From DASYXZ01 sp035308965 (GTDB lineage Bacteria > Acidobacteriota > Terriglobia > UBA7540): a stretch of 64,000 bases of DNA. Under the pieces are notes generated by a model. That model was not told the DNA's origin and did not search any database. It was given only the letters and a program-made list of their open reading frames with translations. This document shows, in pieces, positions 51,423 through 60,195 of this stretch. The position numbers and the translations under genes are program-made. Numbering within the stretch: position 1 is the first letter of the stretch; each line of letters opens with the position of its first letter. The DNA is taken from positions 62,001 through 126,000 of the forward strand of contig DATGFN010000065.1 in the NCBI GenBank assembly GCA_035308965.1, read 5' to 3'.

Positions 51423-52402
51423 GCCTTGCCTTTGATCGCCCCGCGTCGAGCCAGTGGGGCATCCTCAATCAACTTCCCAACCACAGAGTATGGATCCGCG
51501 CGGCGTGACACCACAGCATCAATCCAATCTTCGATTGCAACAGGGTCAACATGTTCAGCAAAAAACTTTTCGAATAATTGCTGGCGAAGTAGCGCCATCA
51601 GTCGCCACCGCCATCGTTCACGCTGCCGGCGGAGCTTGGCGGTTCCTTTCTCGCCCGATTCCCGGAATTCGCCCAGCTTCAGCCGAACTGTACTTACACC
51701 TTCACCTGTGGTGGCAACGGTTTTCATGACGGGAGGGCGCCAGTCCCCGGGGGGCGTGCATATCGAGAGCATGGCTAGAATCTCCTGCTCCACCCGGTCC
51801 GCTCCCGGCCGGTCCGCTTTGTTAACAACAAAAACGTCGGCGATCTCCATCACTCCGGCTTTAAACGTTTGCACATCATCGCCCATGCCCGGAACCAGGA
51901 CGAGCACTGTGACATCCGCGAGGCGCGCGACTTCCATCTCGTCCTGGCCCACGCCCACAGTCTCAATCAACACCACCTGGCACCCGGCGGCATCCAGGAT
52001 TGTAACTGCGTCGTGGGCAGCGGGGGCAAGACCGCCCATCTGCCCGCGCGTGGCCATGCTTCGAATGTACACTCCGCTGTCGGTGGACAGGCTTTGCATC
52101 CGAATGCGATCACCTAATATCGCTCCACCGGAAAAAGGACTGGTGGGATCGACTGCGAGAATGCCCACTTTTTTTCCGGAGCTGAGATACTCGGCTGCAA
52201 GTTTTTCCACCAGGGTGCTCTTCCCTGCCCCCGGGGGGCCCGTGATTCCAATCGCGTAGGCGTTTCCCGTTCTTGGGAAAAGGTGCTTGAGCAGTTCGCG
52301 CCCGGCCGGGTCGCCGCCTTCAACAGCCGAGATGGCGCGCGCAATTGCGCGACGGTCGCCGGCCAGAATGCTCTCCACCCACTCTTGTTGTGGATCGGCC
52401 AT
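51419..52402 (-). CDS. meaB: methylmalonyl-CoA mutase-associated G protein (MeaB/ArgK)
   Basis: The 327 residues have the P-loop GITGPPGAGKSTLVEKLA (about 53-70), GGAILGDRIRMQSLS (switch region), VVLIETVGVGQDEMEV and FVVNKADRPGAD (NKxD). The N-terminal helices and C-terminal dimer arm are normal. MeaB is a GTPase that loads and protects adenosylcobalamin in methylmalonyl-CoA mutase. The mutase itself is not in this window. Four-base overlap with the epimerase gene downstream; the acyl-CoA dehydrogenase gene ends 23 bases upstream of its start. Confidence 0.93.
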   Translation of the reverse strand: MADPQQEWVESILAGDRRAIARAISAVEGGDPAGRELLKHLFPRTGNAYAIGITGPPGAGKSTLVEKLAAEYLSSGKKVGILAVDPTSPFSGGAILGDRIRMQSLSTDSGVYIRSMATRGQMGGLAPAAHDAVTILDAAGCQVVLIETVGVGQDEMEVARLADVTVLVLVPGMGDDVQTFKAGVMEIADVFVVNKADRPGADRVEQEILAMLSICTPPGDWRPPVMKTVATTGEGVSTVRLKLGEFRESGEKGTAKLRRQRERWRWRLMALLRQQLFEKFFAEHVDPVAIEDWIDAVVSRRADPYSVVGKLIEDAPLARRGAIKGKA

Positions 52403-52425
52403 GAGGGTTGGTGTGTTGGAACGGC

Positions 52426-53571
52426 TTACATTCGACCCAACAATTCCCGGGCAATCACCATCCGTTGAACTTCACTTGTCCCTTCACCGATGGTAAAAAG
52501 TTTGACATCCCGATAGAATTTTTCCACCGGATAATCCTTGATGAATCCATAGCCGCCGTGAATTTGGACTGCTTCGTTGGCCACCCTCACCGCCAACTCG
52601 GAGGCAAACAACTTGGCCATGGACGCCTCGCGCGTAAGTTTGGCGCCCCGATCGGCAAGCAAGGCGGCCCTGAAGGTCAACAATCTTGCCGCATCGATTT
52701 CAGTGGCCATATCCACCAGTTTCCACTGAATGGCTTGGAAGGACCCTATGGCTTTTCCGAATTGCTTTCTTTGCCGGGCATAGGACGTTGCGGCTTCGAA
52801 GGCGCCTTGCGCCAGGCCCACGGAAATCGCCGCAATGCCGATGCGGCCCATGTCCAGAATCTTCAGGCAGCTGATGAATCCGTCGCCGGGCTTGCCAAGA
52901 CATTGGTCCTTTGGTATTCGACATTCCTCGAAAATCATCTCCGCCGTATCGCTGGCCCGCAACCCAAGCTTGTTTTCCTTCTTCCCCGCGCGGAATCCGG
53001 GAGTTCCCTTCTCAACGATAAACGCAGAGATCCCATGTTTGGTGGATGATTTATCGGTAACCGCCATGACTACGCAGAAGTCGGCATAATGCCCGTTGGT
53101 CACGAAGGACTTGACCCCGTTCAGAATCCAATGGTCGCCATCCAGGCGCGCTGTGGCGCGGGCCGCGCTGGCATCGCTGCCCGACCCGGGCTCCGTGAGG
53201 CTCCAGCAGCCCAATTTTTCTCCACGCGCGAGGGGGACAAGGTACTTTCTCTTTTGTTCCTCGGAACCAGCTATGAAAATATGTCCCGAACACAAGGTGT
53301 TGTGGGCGGAAACGAAGAGGGCCACGGAAGGATCGATTCGGGCAAGTTCTTCCAGGATGATTCCGTACTCTATGTATCCAAGCCCTGCCCCGCCGTAGTC
53401 GGGAGGAAAAACGACGCCCATGAACCCCAGTTCAGCCAGCTTGGGCAGGAGTTCGCCGGGGAAATGTTGCGCCTCGTCCCATTCCATGACGTGTGGGCGG
53501 ATTTCCTTTTCGGCGAATTCACGTACTGTTCTTTTAATTCCTTTTTGCTCTTCAGTCAGTTCAAAGTCCAG
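52426..53571 (-). CDS. acyl-CoA dehydrogenase, apparently starting at CTG
   Basis: The conserved N-terminus (DFELTEEQKGIKRTVREFAE, then EKEIRPHV) lies upstream of the first ATG at 53487, in frame, and begins at CTG 53571; no ATG, GTG or TTG occurs between the preceding in-frame stop and that point. With it the protein has 381 residues, the normal length. GGGGTG lies four bases upstream. Landmarks: WSLTEPGSGSDASA, ILNGVKSFVTNG, the catalytic glutamate in GGYGFIKDYPVEKFYRDVK (EKFYRDVK region), and IGEGTSEVQRMVIAREL. It oxidises a short- or branched-chain acyl-CoA with FAD. Placed before meaB and mce it fits branched amino-acid or odd-chain acid breakdown to propionyl-CoA. Confidence 0.88.
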   Translation of the reverse strand: MDFELTEEQKGIKRTVREFAEKEIRPHVMEWDEAQHFPGELLPKLAELGFMGVVFPPDYGGAGLGYIEYGIILEELARIDPSVALFVSAHNTLCSGHIFIAGSEEQKRKYLVPLARGEKLGCWSLTEPGSGSDASAARATARLDGDHWILNGVKSFVTNGHYADFCVVMAVTDKSSTKHGISAFIVEKGTPGFRAGKKENKLGLRASDTAEMIFEECRIPKDQCLGKPGDGFISCLKILDMGRIGIAAISVGLAQGAFEAATSYARQRKQFGKAIGSFQAIQWKLVDMATEIDAARLLTFRAALLADRGAKLTREASMAKLFASELAVRVANEAVQIHGGYGFIKDYPVEKFYRDVKLFTIGEGTSEVQRMVIARELLGRM

Positions 53572-53606
53572 AAGGCACCCCAGGTCAATGCTGATCCTGA
53601 ATTATG

Positions 53607-53618
53607 CAGACATGTCTG
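53607..53618. promoter_or_regulatory. perfect 12-base palindrome upstream of the acyl-CoA dehydrogenase gene
   Basis: CAGACATGTCTG is fully self-complementary and lies 36-47 bases before the CTG start of the operon, with CATAAT just after it on the minus strand as a possible -10. It has the size and place of an operator for a TetR- or MarR-type regulator. No regulator gene is adjacent. Confidence 0.4.
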
Positions 53619-53769
53619 ATCCATACCGATTCCAAACGATAATGATATCCAGGCGCACGCTAGAATCGGCCCAACCCAAAAAGAAACTATAGCACAACCC
53701 CGTGGGCAGCGGGCCGACGCCAACCACAGGAGGGCCTCGATGGGAAGCGGTGTGTTAACATGAAAGATT

Positions 53770-54540
53770 GTGAAGCATCTCTACGCCCATTTAACAACCG
53801 CCTTGGCCTGCGTGTTAATGGCGAGCGCAGTGGGGACTCCATCCTTATCTTCGCTAGCCGCGACATTCCGCAATGAGGGGGCCGATCTTGCTCAAATTAA
53901 CATCCACGCCGCGCAAGAGGGATGTGGGGTGGAATTGGATTCGACTCCCGCCGGTAAGACGGACGCACAGGGAACCTTTCGGCTGGCCGGGGTTGATCCT
54001 GGCGATCACTATATCCACGTCAACTGTCCTGACCAGGCGGAAATGACCTTTTTTGTTTCACCGAGATTGGGCGACAAACTGGACATTCAACGCGATTCCG
54101 CCACCTCCACCGCAGCCAAGCCCACCGGAACGAACCTGGAAGAGGCTGAAGACAAAATACAATTGCGCCAGCTCATTCAGGACGCGGTCCGCCTTCGCGC
54201 CCGAGGGCACGTTGAAGAGGCAGTTCAGCGGCTGCGGGAAGCAGCCAAGCTTGATCCCGGGAATTCAGATCTTCACCGCGAGTTGGGAATCACGTTTTTA
54301 CTGGTCAAGGAATGGAAGCGCGCCCGCGTGGAAATGCTGGAGGCGCTTCGCCACGATCCGACTGACGCTGACGCACACAACGGCCTGGGCTACGCGCTTG
54401 AGAAGCTAGGACAATTGGATGCAGCTGTGAAGGAATATCGAAAAGCCACCCAGCTCGACCCCGATGATCTTTCTTATCGTCAGCATTACGTGGATGCCTT
54501 GAGTAAAACGATGGGCGATAAGACGCAGGAGAAAAAATAA
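53770..54540 (+). CDS. exported TPR protein with a carboxypeptidase-regulatory-like domain
   Basis: The start is GTG 53770; an extended -10 (TGTTAACAT, 53753-53761) ends eight bases before it and there is no good ribosome binding site. The 256 residues have a signal peptide (about 1-28), a short beta-sandwich of the carboxypeptidase-regulatory type (about 30-95; VELDSTPAGKTDAQGTFRLA, G and F positions typical), a hinge, then three TPR units (about 130-245; for example GHVEEAVQRLREAAKLDPGN, WKRARVEMLEALRHDPTDAD and GQLDAAVKEYRKATQLDPDD). Family context suggests a scaffold in the periplasm. The partner is unknown. It is divergent from the acyl-CoA dehydrogenase operon. Confidence 0.78.
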   Translation: MKHLYAHLTTALACVLMASAVGTPSLSSLAATFRNEGADLAQINIHAAQEGCGVELDSTPAGKTDAQGTFRLAGVDPGDHYIHVNCPDQAEMTFFVSPRLGDKLDIQRDSATSTAAKPTGTNLEEAEDKIQLRQLIQDAVRLRARGHVEEAVQRLREAAKLDPGNSDLHRELGITFLLVKEWKRARVEMLEALRHDPTDADAHNGLGYALEKLGQLDAAVKEYRKATQLDPDDLSYRQHYVDALSKTMGDKTQEKK

Positions 54541-54577
54541 AGGACGTTGATCGCAAGAATGTGGCCTGCCTCATGGC

Positions 54578-55639
54578 TTACGCCACCACGGTCTTGGTGT
54601 TGAGGCGAAGGACCTCGGCAAGCACTCGAATTGCGCGCTCACATCCCGCCCGATCGACATCAAAATGAGTGACCATCCTCATCGATTCCGGAGACAGCCC
54701 GTTGGCCAGAATATTTTGCGCGGCCAGCCGTTTCGATAGCTCAAATGATGTCAATCCTGTTTCGGTCACATCAAAGAACAATATATTGGAAACAACTTTG
54801 GCGGGATTAATTGCAATTCCAGGAATTTCCGCCAGGGCATGGGCTATGAAGCGGGCGTTTTCATGGTCCACATGAAGCCGCTGGGGGGTTTCTTCGAGTG
54901 CTATCAATCCTGCCGCTGCCAACACGCCCGCCTGGCGCATTCCTCCCCCCAGCATTTTGCGCATTGTATGCGCTTCTTCAATAAATGCCTTGCTGCCCAC
55001 CAGCATGGAACCGACCGGTGCGCCGAGCCCTTTGGAGAGGCAGAACATGACCGAGTCAAATGGGCTCGTCAATTCCACGACGGAGTTTCCAGACGCCACG
55101 GCGGCGTTAAAAATTCGGGCTCCGTCCAGATGTACGGGAAGATGAAGCGCATGGGCGCGGGCGCAAATTTCAATAACCGTTTTCTGCGGATAGATGGTGC
55201 CGCCGGCAAGATTGGACGTGTTTTCGAGCGAAACCAGCCCGGTGCTCGCATGATGGTCGCTGCGTGCGTGGATTTGGGGAGCGATCAACTCCCAATTGAG
55301 AATACCGTCCTCCGCCCGGATGGCTCGCGGCATGCAACCTGAAAATGCCGACATCATGGCCATTTCGTAATTCAGGATATGCGCTCGTTGCTCGCACACA
55401 ATCTCCTGGCCGGACCGTGTGTGGACTTTAATGGCGGCCTGGTTGCCCATCGTTCCGGATGGTACAAAGAGAGCAGCCTCGCGATGGAAGATTTCCGCCG
55501 CGCGTTCCTGGAGCCGATTGACGGTCGGATCTTCGCGGTACACGTCGTCGCCCACCTCTGCTTCAGCCATGGCGCGGCGCATGGCTGGTGTTGGGCGGGT
55601 TACAGTGTCACTTCGCAAATCAACCACTGGATCGGTCAT
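54578..55639 (-). CDS. ltaE: low-specificity L-threonine aldolase
   Basis: The 353 residues begin VDLRSDTVTRPTPAMRRAMA, the classic start of fold-type I threonine aldolases. PLP-binding residues: FVPSGTMGNQAAI (S61-G-T), the histidine in CEQRAHILNYE, LPVHLDGARIFNAA with D172, and K203 in FCLSKGLGAPVGS, which holds the cofactor. The enzyme cleaves threonine or allo-threonine to glycine and acetaldehyde. It ends the minus-strand run of hemW, yjbQ and others, 40 bases after hemW, so co-transcription is possible. Confidence 0.94.
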   Translation of the reverse strand: MTDPVVDLRSDTVTRPTPAMRRAMAEAEVGDDVYREDPTVNRLQERAAEIFHREAALFVPSGTMGNQAAIKVHTRSGQEIVCEQRAHILNYEMAMMSAFSGCMPRAIRAEDGILNWELIAPQIHARSDHHASTGLVSLENTSNLAGGTIYPQKTVIEICARAHALHLPVHLDGARIFNAAVASGNSVVELTSPFDSVMFCLSKGLGAPVGSMLVGSKAFIEEAHTMRKMLGGGMRQAGVLAAAGLIALEETPQRLHVDHENARFIAHALAEIPGIAINPAKVVSNILFFDVTETGLTSFELSKRLAAQNILANGLSPESMRMVTHFDVDRAGCERAIRVLAEVLRLNTKTVVA

Positions 55640-55679
55640 AAGATTACTGGGACTCCCTTAGTTATTCTTGGCGGCAAAT

Positions 55680-56861
55680 TTATTCCACCAGGAATTCCTG
55701 AAAAATTTCGTTGGAGACCAGATACGCGCCCGCGGGAAGAAAAATCCTGTCCACGCGCCTGTCAATCCAGCCCTCTTTGGCCAACGTACGAAGTTTCGGT
55801 TCCCACCGGCCCACCTGAGCCTCGCCCCACTTTCGACGAGCCCAATCGAGGTCCACACCATCTCTCTGTCGTAAGCCGAGAAAGAAGAACTCTTCCAACT
55901 GCTCCTCAACTGACAAAACACGCTTCTCCACGATGGGCGAATCTCCGAGGCCTATCTTTTCCTGATAGATTTCCACCGAGGTTACGTTGGCCCAGCGATG
56001 GGCGCCGTCGAACGAGTGCGCGCCCGCCCCAATTCCCAGGTAGGGTTCCATTCGCCAATACTTTTGGTTGTGAAGTGATTCGAATCCGGGTAAGGCAAAA
56101 TTCGAAATCTCGTATTGGGCGTAACCCTCGCCGGTGAGCAGTCCCTGGGCTTGCTCATACGCCGCGGCCATAAAATCGTCGTCGGGAACGGCCGCGGCGT
56201 GAAGGTGGCTTCCATGACGAATAACTTCGTTTCCTAATCGACTCTTCTCATCAATTTCAAAGAGATAGATTGATAAATGGTCCGTTCGAAGCTTCAGAGC
56301 CTCGATAATGCTCTCATGCCATGACGGCTTGGTTTGATAGGGCAAACCCACGATGAGATCAAGGCTGACATTTTTGAATCCGGCCCGGCGCGCCGTTTGA
56401 ATCAGGGCGCTTGTATCCGCCGCGGAGTGGAGGCGACCGGTCGAGCGAAGTTCCTGATCATTAAAAGACTGGGCGCCGATACTCAAGCGATTGATTCCAA
56501 GTTCGAGCGCGGCATTGCAAAATGCCTCGTCAACGGATCCCGGGGTGGCTTCAAGAGTGAACTCCGTATGGTCGGCGAAATGAAAGCGCTCGCGAAGGGC
56601 AAAAATAAGTTGTTCCAACCTTTGAATGCCCAAAAGAGACGGGGTCCCGCCGCCGAAATAAATCGTATCAACATTGAGTTCAAACAGGCAGCGCCTCAAA
56701 CCCGCGGGAGCGTAGAATCGAGGAAGACTTTTGACCTCACTCAGGAGCGCGCCGCAATAGGCATCGAAGGCGCTCGATGGCGCCACCTTGGAGCTGAAAT
56801 TACAAAAGCTGCACTTGGAAGCGCAAAAGGGCACCTGAACGTAGAGGCCGAGGGTATCCAT
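55680..56861 (-). CDS. hemW: HemW-type radical SAM heme chaperone/coproporphyrinogen oxidase-like protein
   Basis: I prefer ATG 56861 (MDTLGLYVQVPFCASKCSFC), eight bases after the yjbQ stop; an earlier TTG at 56882 overlaps yjbQ. The 393 residues have the CxxxCxxC cluster motif in FCASKCSFCNF (C13, C17, C20), IYFGGGTPSLLG (GGGTPS), the HemW-type ISIGAQSFNDQELRSTGRLH and the C-terminal HemN domain. HemW binds heme and a 4Fe-4S cluster and helps insert heme into respiratory enzymes; true oxygen-independent coproporphyrinogen oxidases have extra residues that I do not see. The symbol follows the usual naming. Confidence 0.9.
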   Translation of the reverse strand: MDTLGLYVQVPFCASKCSFCNFSSKVAPSSAFDAYCGALLSEVKSLPRFYAPAGLRRCLFELNVDTIYFGGGTPSLLGIQRLEQLIFALRERFHFADHTEFTLEATPGSVDEAFCNAALELGINRLSIGAQSFNDQELRSTGRLHSAADTSALIQTARRAGFKNVSLDLIVGLPYQTKPSWHESIIEALKLRTDHLSIYLFEIDEKSRLGNEVIRHGSHLHAAAVPDDDFMAAAYEQAQGLLTGEGYAQYEISNFALPGFESLHNQKYWRMEPYLGIGAGAHSFDGAHRWANVTSVEIYQEKIGLGDSPIVEKRVLSVEEQLEEFFFLGLRQRDGVDLDWARRKWGEAQVGRWEPKLRTLAKEGWIDRRVDRIFLPAGAYLVSNEIFQEFLVE

Positions 56862-56868
56862 AAGGTTT

Positions 56869-57315
56869 TCAATCCGCGACAATCTTTACTCGCAACCCCC
56901 GCCGCCGCGGACCATCGAATTCTGCCAGGTATATTCCCTGCCATCGACCAAGAACCAGTCGCCCACTCTCCACCAGCAAAGTCTTTGAAGAGCCAATGAG
57001 AGAAGCCTTCAAATGCGCGTCGCAATTCCCGTCGTTGTGATGGTAGCGATGGTCGCGCGGGGCCAGCCGGGCCAGAAACTCGCTCAAATCCCTGGTGAAG
57101 GCAGGGTCGTCATTTTCATTTATGAGTACTGCCGCGGTGGTGTGCATAACGAAAATGTGACAAACGCCTTCCCTGATGCCTGAAGACTCCACCAACTTTT
57201 CAATTTCGGGAGTGATGTCTTTAAACGTCTCGCGGGTGAGTGTCTCAACTTCAAGTTTATGATGCCTCGATGGGGGCTTTTCGGCAGGAGTCAATTTTGC
57301 CTGCTGAGTAACCAT
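56869..57315 (-). CDS. YjbQ-family protein (UPF0047)
   Basis: I start at ATG 57315 (GGGAGG before AAAAA), giving 148 residues; the upstream open frame is not conserved. Landmarks of the family: FVMHTTAAVLINENDDPAF, DHRYHHNDGNCDAHLKASLI, GSSKTLLVESGRLVLGRWQG and IYLAEFDGPRRRGLRVKIV. The conserved histidines and aspartates cluster in a trimer. YjbQ has been linked to a thiamine-phosphate synthase-like activity in E. coli, though the biological role is not settled. It lies 105 bases downstream of bshC and eight bases before hemW. Confidence 0.9.
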   Translation of the reverse strand: MVTQQAKLTPAEKPPSRHHKLEVETLTRETFKDITPEIEKLVESSGIREGVCHIFVMHTTAAVLINENDDPAFTRDLSEFLARLAPRDHRYHHNDGNCDAHLKASLIGSSKTLLVESGRLVLGRWQGIYLAEFDGPRRRGLRVKIVAD

Positions 57316-57419
57316 TTTTTCCTCCCCAGAATGAAGTGACTGCCTAATCAAAGCGAAGTGCGACCTGCTTTCCGGGTCAGGCACTCCACCTGTGTGATTA
57401 TACCAGCGGCAAGTTGGAT

Positions 57420-59045
57420 TTAGTAATCGACCACCAGATGATGGGAAGACTCAATTTGAATGTGCGCAAGGAGGCGGTCCAATAATTCATAGCCCGCGCG
57501 GCCCAGGAAATACGCGCCACTCACTTCGCGCTCCTGCAACTGTCTGCGCGGGAACAAAAGGCGAATCAGCGCCTGTTCGTGGCGTGCGAGCAATTCGGAT
57601 TTCCCCAGGGCCGCGCGGCTGATTTTCCCCTTGAGCTGGTCCACCTGGTATTTCATTTTTTCTTCGGTGCGCTTCAATGTGTCGAGCAAAGTAGGGTCAA
57701 TTGCTTCCACATCTTTACGAAGCTTTTCGAGCAATTGAGTCAGGCTGGCCTCGGTTTCGTCCAGGCGCTCCGACCAGCCTTCGGCAAAACCGTTGGCGGC
57801 GATCGTGCGGCGCAGATGTTCTTCGCCTTGCCAGACATCTTCCAGTGCAACTCGATACTTTTCCATCAGTCGTTTGCTCCTCGCGTCCACCAGGGTGAAT
57901 CCAGCCCGCGGAAAAATGACCGGTTGGGGCCGGCCCAGCTCCGTGTAAATCACCTGGGACTGGGCGAGGTACGCCAGTTCCGATGGCCCCGCCACGTAGG
58001 CGATGGTGGGAAGAAGGGTGTCCTGAACAAAAGGGCGCAACAGGGCGTTGGGTGAGAAAGCCAGCGGCTGATTGGCCGCCAGCTTTTTGAGCTCAGCCTC
58101 GGGGATGGCTTCCGGCCCGTCAAAGAAAAACTGTCCTCCGCGTTCGTGAAGGGCAGTGCGGTTCCCCTCGCGTGCCGCAAAGACCAAGGTTGAATCCTCC
58201 CCCACAAAGACCTGGGCGTCGTAGCCCGATTGCACCAGAGTTTCAGAGCGTTTCTGCAAATGCTGCTTCAAATCGCCCGCGCGAGACAGGATCTCCTGGA
58301 ATATGTGGGCTCGCAGCCTGTCCACGCCTTCATCCATCGGATCGAGAAGTGCAACGCCCCACTTGCTAAAAACCCTGGCAAGGAATCGGCCGAAAGCGTT
58401 GCCCCATAAGGCTCCAGGTTGATAGCATTCGCGCAAGTCCCGCAGCAACTGATCGCGGGATGGGCCGGGCGGCAGCGTGTTCTCGATCGTGCCAAGGGCG
58501 GCGCTGATTTGTTCAGTGAATTTCACGCGCCCCACTGGCGAATGGGGCGCCGGGCGATCGCCTGAATCTTTCAAGTCGATCAAATTTAACTCGTCATCCA
58601 GAGTGGCAGTACGTGCGACCTCTTCCAAGTCATGATCTTCGGTGGCCAGCCAGAACACCGGAACGGCTTCAAGGCCGCGTTCTGTGAGCGTTTGCGCCAA
58701 CTTGACCGCAGTCAAAGCTTTGTAGAGCGTGAAAGCAGGGCCCCCAAGTAATCCCACTTGTTGCCCGGTCACGACGGCAAACGTGCCGGGCCTGGCAAGC
58801 CGCGCAATATTGTCAAAGGTCGCCGCGCTGCTGCCGAACGCTTTGTTCTGCGCCGTTAGAATTTCTGCGATCCGCCTCCGAGGCTCGTCGCCAAACTTCA
58901 TCTTAGTTGCAAGTGCTGAATAACTGGCCGGCTGGTACGGGGAGCCGTTGTAAAACTGCGCGACCCGCTCAAATCTGCTGACGTAGTCCAAAAAGAGAGA
59001 GCTGGTCTTAGGAAGCTTGGAATACGGGATTGAGGACAATTCCAT
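57420..59045 (-). CDS. bshC: bacillithiol biosynthesis cysteine-adding enzyme
   Basis: The 541 residues match BshC along their length: a Rossmann-like core with GTFAVVTGQQVGLLGGPAFT (about 107-126), VPVFWLATEDHDLEEV, GRVKFTEQISAAL, and VAGPSELAYLAQSQVIYTEL, then a long coiled-coil insertion (about 400-480) and a C-terminal GAYFLGRAGYELLDRLL. BshC joins cysteine to glucosaminyl-malate in the last step of bacillithiol synthesis. bshA and bshB are not in the window. Presence in a Gram-negative-type acidobacterium agrees with reports of bacillithiol genes in that phylum. Codon use does not differ from the neighbours. Confidence 0.93.
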   Translation of the reverse strand: MELSSIPYSKLPKTSSLFLDYVSRFERVAQFYNGSPYQPASYSALATKMKFGDEPRRRIAEILTAQNKAFGSSAATFDNIARLARPGTFAVVTGQQVGLLGGPAFTLYKALTAVKLAQTLTERGLEAVPVFWLATEDHDLEEVARTATLDDELNLIDLKDSGDRPAPHSPVGRVKFTEQISAALGTIENTLPPGPSRDQLLRDLRECYQPGALWGNAFGRFLARVFSKWGVALLDPMDEGVDRLRAHIFQEILSRAGDLKQHLQKRSETLVQSGYDAQVFVGEDSTLVFAAREGNRTALHERGGQFFFDGPEAIPEAELKKLAANQPLAFSPNALLRPFVQDTLLPTIAYVAGPSELAYLAQSQVIYTELGRPQPVIFPRAGFTLVDARSKRLMEKYRVALEDVWQGEEHLRRTIAANGFAEGWSERLDETEASLTQLLEKLRKDVEAIDPTLLDTLKRTEEKMKYQVDQLKGKISRAALGKSELLARHEQALIRLLFPRRQLQEREVSGAYFLGRAGYELLDRLLAHIQIESSHHLVVDY

Positions 59046-59154
59046 AGATTATTTATCCTACCACTCGCGGTGAAACTCGGCTATCGGCCCGAACGGGCTG
59101 GCCAGTGCGACGCGGCGCTTCAAGATTCATCTGTGAAAAGAAACTTTCAGATTC

Positions 59155-60081
59155 TTACTGGTCGAGCCCGGCTCGGGCTTCCCGAACCGCACCGATGACA
59201 ATCTTCCGGGCACTTGCCTGAAGAGGTTTAAGGGGGGGCCTGGGAATGCCGCCGTGAAATCCGCAGAAATCCGCAGCGGCCTTGATTCCTGAGACTCCAT
59301 ATTGAACGCTGATGACTTGTGCGATCGGAATCAGCCGTTGTTGGAAATCTCTTGCCGCCTTCATCCGGCCCTGTTGAAACGATTCATAAAGGCCGACGCA
59401 AAGCTCGGGCATAAAATCCGCCTGGCCAAGCACTCCGCCGACCGCGCCCGCGCGCAAAGCTTCCAATTGAATTAGCGCTGAGCCACAAAGCACTCGAAAC
59501 GCCTGCCGCCCCTCCAGTTTAATCGCGCGCAGAATGGACTTGAGATACTTGAGATCGCCGGAACTTTCTTTCAGGCCCGCAATATTCGCATGACGGGAAA
59601 GGGCTGCCAGAGCGGAGGGTTCCATGCGAACGCCGGTAAACTGAGGAATATTGTAAATCACAAGGGGACGTCGAACCGAATCAGCGACGGCGCGGAAATG
59701 CGATACGAGGAGGTCGGAATTCATTCGCGACCGGAAATAGTTCGGAGTCAGGACCAAAATTGCATCGGCTCCGCGCGCCACAGCCTCGCGGCTCAGACGA
59801 ATAGTCTCCCTGGTGCTTTCGAGCCCCGTGCCCACGATTAGGATTTCCGGCGGCCGCACAATCCCGCGAGCCAACTCGGTCAGCCGCAGTCGCTCACGCT
59901 CCGTAAGGTAAGGCGCCTCGCCCGTGGAACCTGCCACCACGATGCCGGACAAGCCTGTCCCAACAAAACGCCGCAAGTTTTCGCAGAATCGTCCTTCATC
60001 GACATCGCCGCGGGCGTTGAAGGGGGTCACAACCGGAGGAAAAATTCCTCTAATGTTGCTGACGATTTCTTTTTGATTCAT
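59155..60081 (-). CDS. DapA/N-acetylneuraminate lyase-family aldolase
   Basis: The 308 residues form a TIM barrel with IVVAGSTGEAPYLTERERLR (GSTGE motif, about 46-65), LVIYNIPQFTGVRM (Y general acid, about 143-156) and NIAGLKESSGDLKYL (Schiff-base lysine, about 174). These are the DHDPS/NAL family marks. The end does not carry the usual DapA regulatory residues, and in place of lysine genes the neighbours are bshC and carB, so a role as 4-hydroxy-2-oxoglutarate aldolase, 2-keto-3-deoxy sugar-acid aldolase or DapA are all possible. dapF is 15 kb away. Confidence 0.84.
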   Translation of the reverse strand: MNQKEIVSNIRGIFPPVVTPFNARGDVDEGRFCENLRRFVGTGLSGIVVAGSTGEAPYLTERERLRLTELARGIVRPPEILIVGTGLESTRETIRLSREAVARGADAILVLTPNYFRSRMNSDLLVSHFRAVADSVRRPLVIYNIPQFTGVRMEPSALAALSRHANIAGLKESSGDLKYLKSILRAIKLEGRQAFRVLCGSALIQLEALRAGAVGGVLGQADFMPELCVGLYESFQQGRMKAARDFQQRLIPIAQVISVQYGVSGIKAAADFCGFHGGIPRPPLKPLQASARKIVIGAVREARAGLDQ

Positions 60082-60195
60082 ATTTTGGGGGGCCTGGAGT
60101 TTTAGATTGAAAAGTTAAATCCATATTCGAATTTTGATTCGATTTGCCGCGCTAAGCTTACTCATCAATCGTCTTTCCGGCGGGCGATAGACTGC

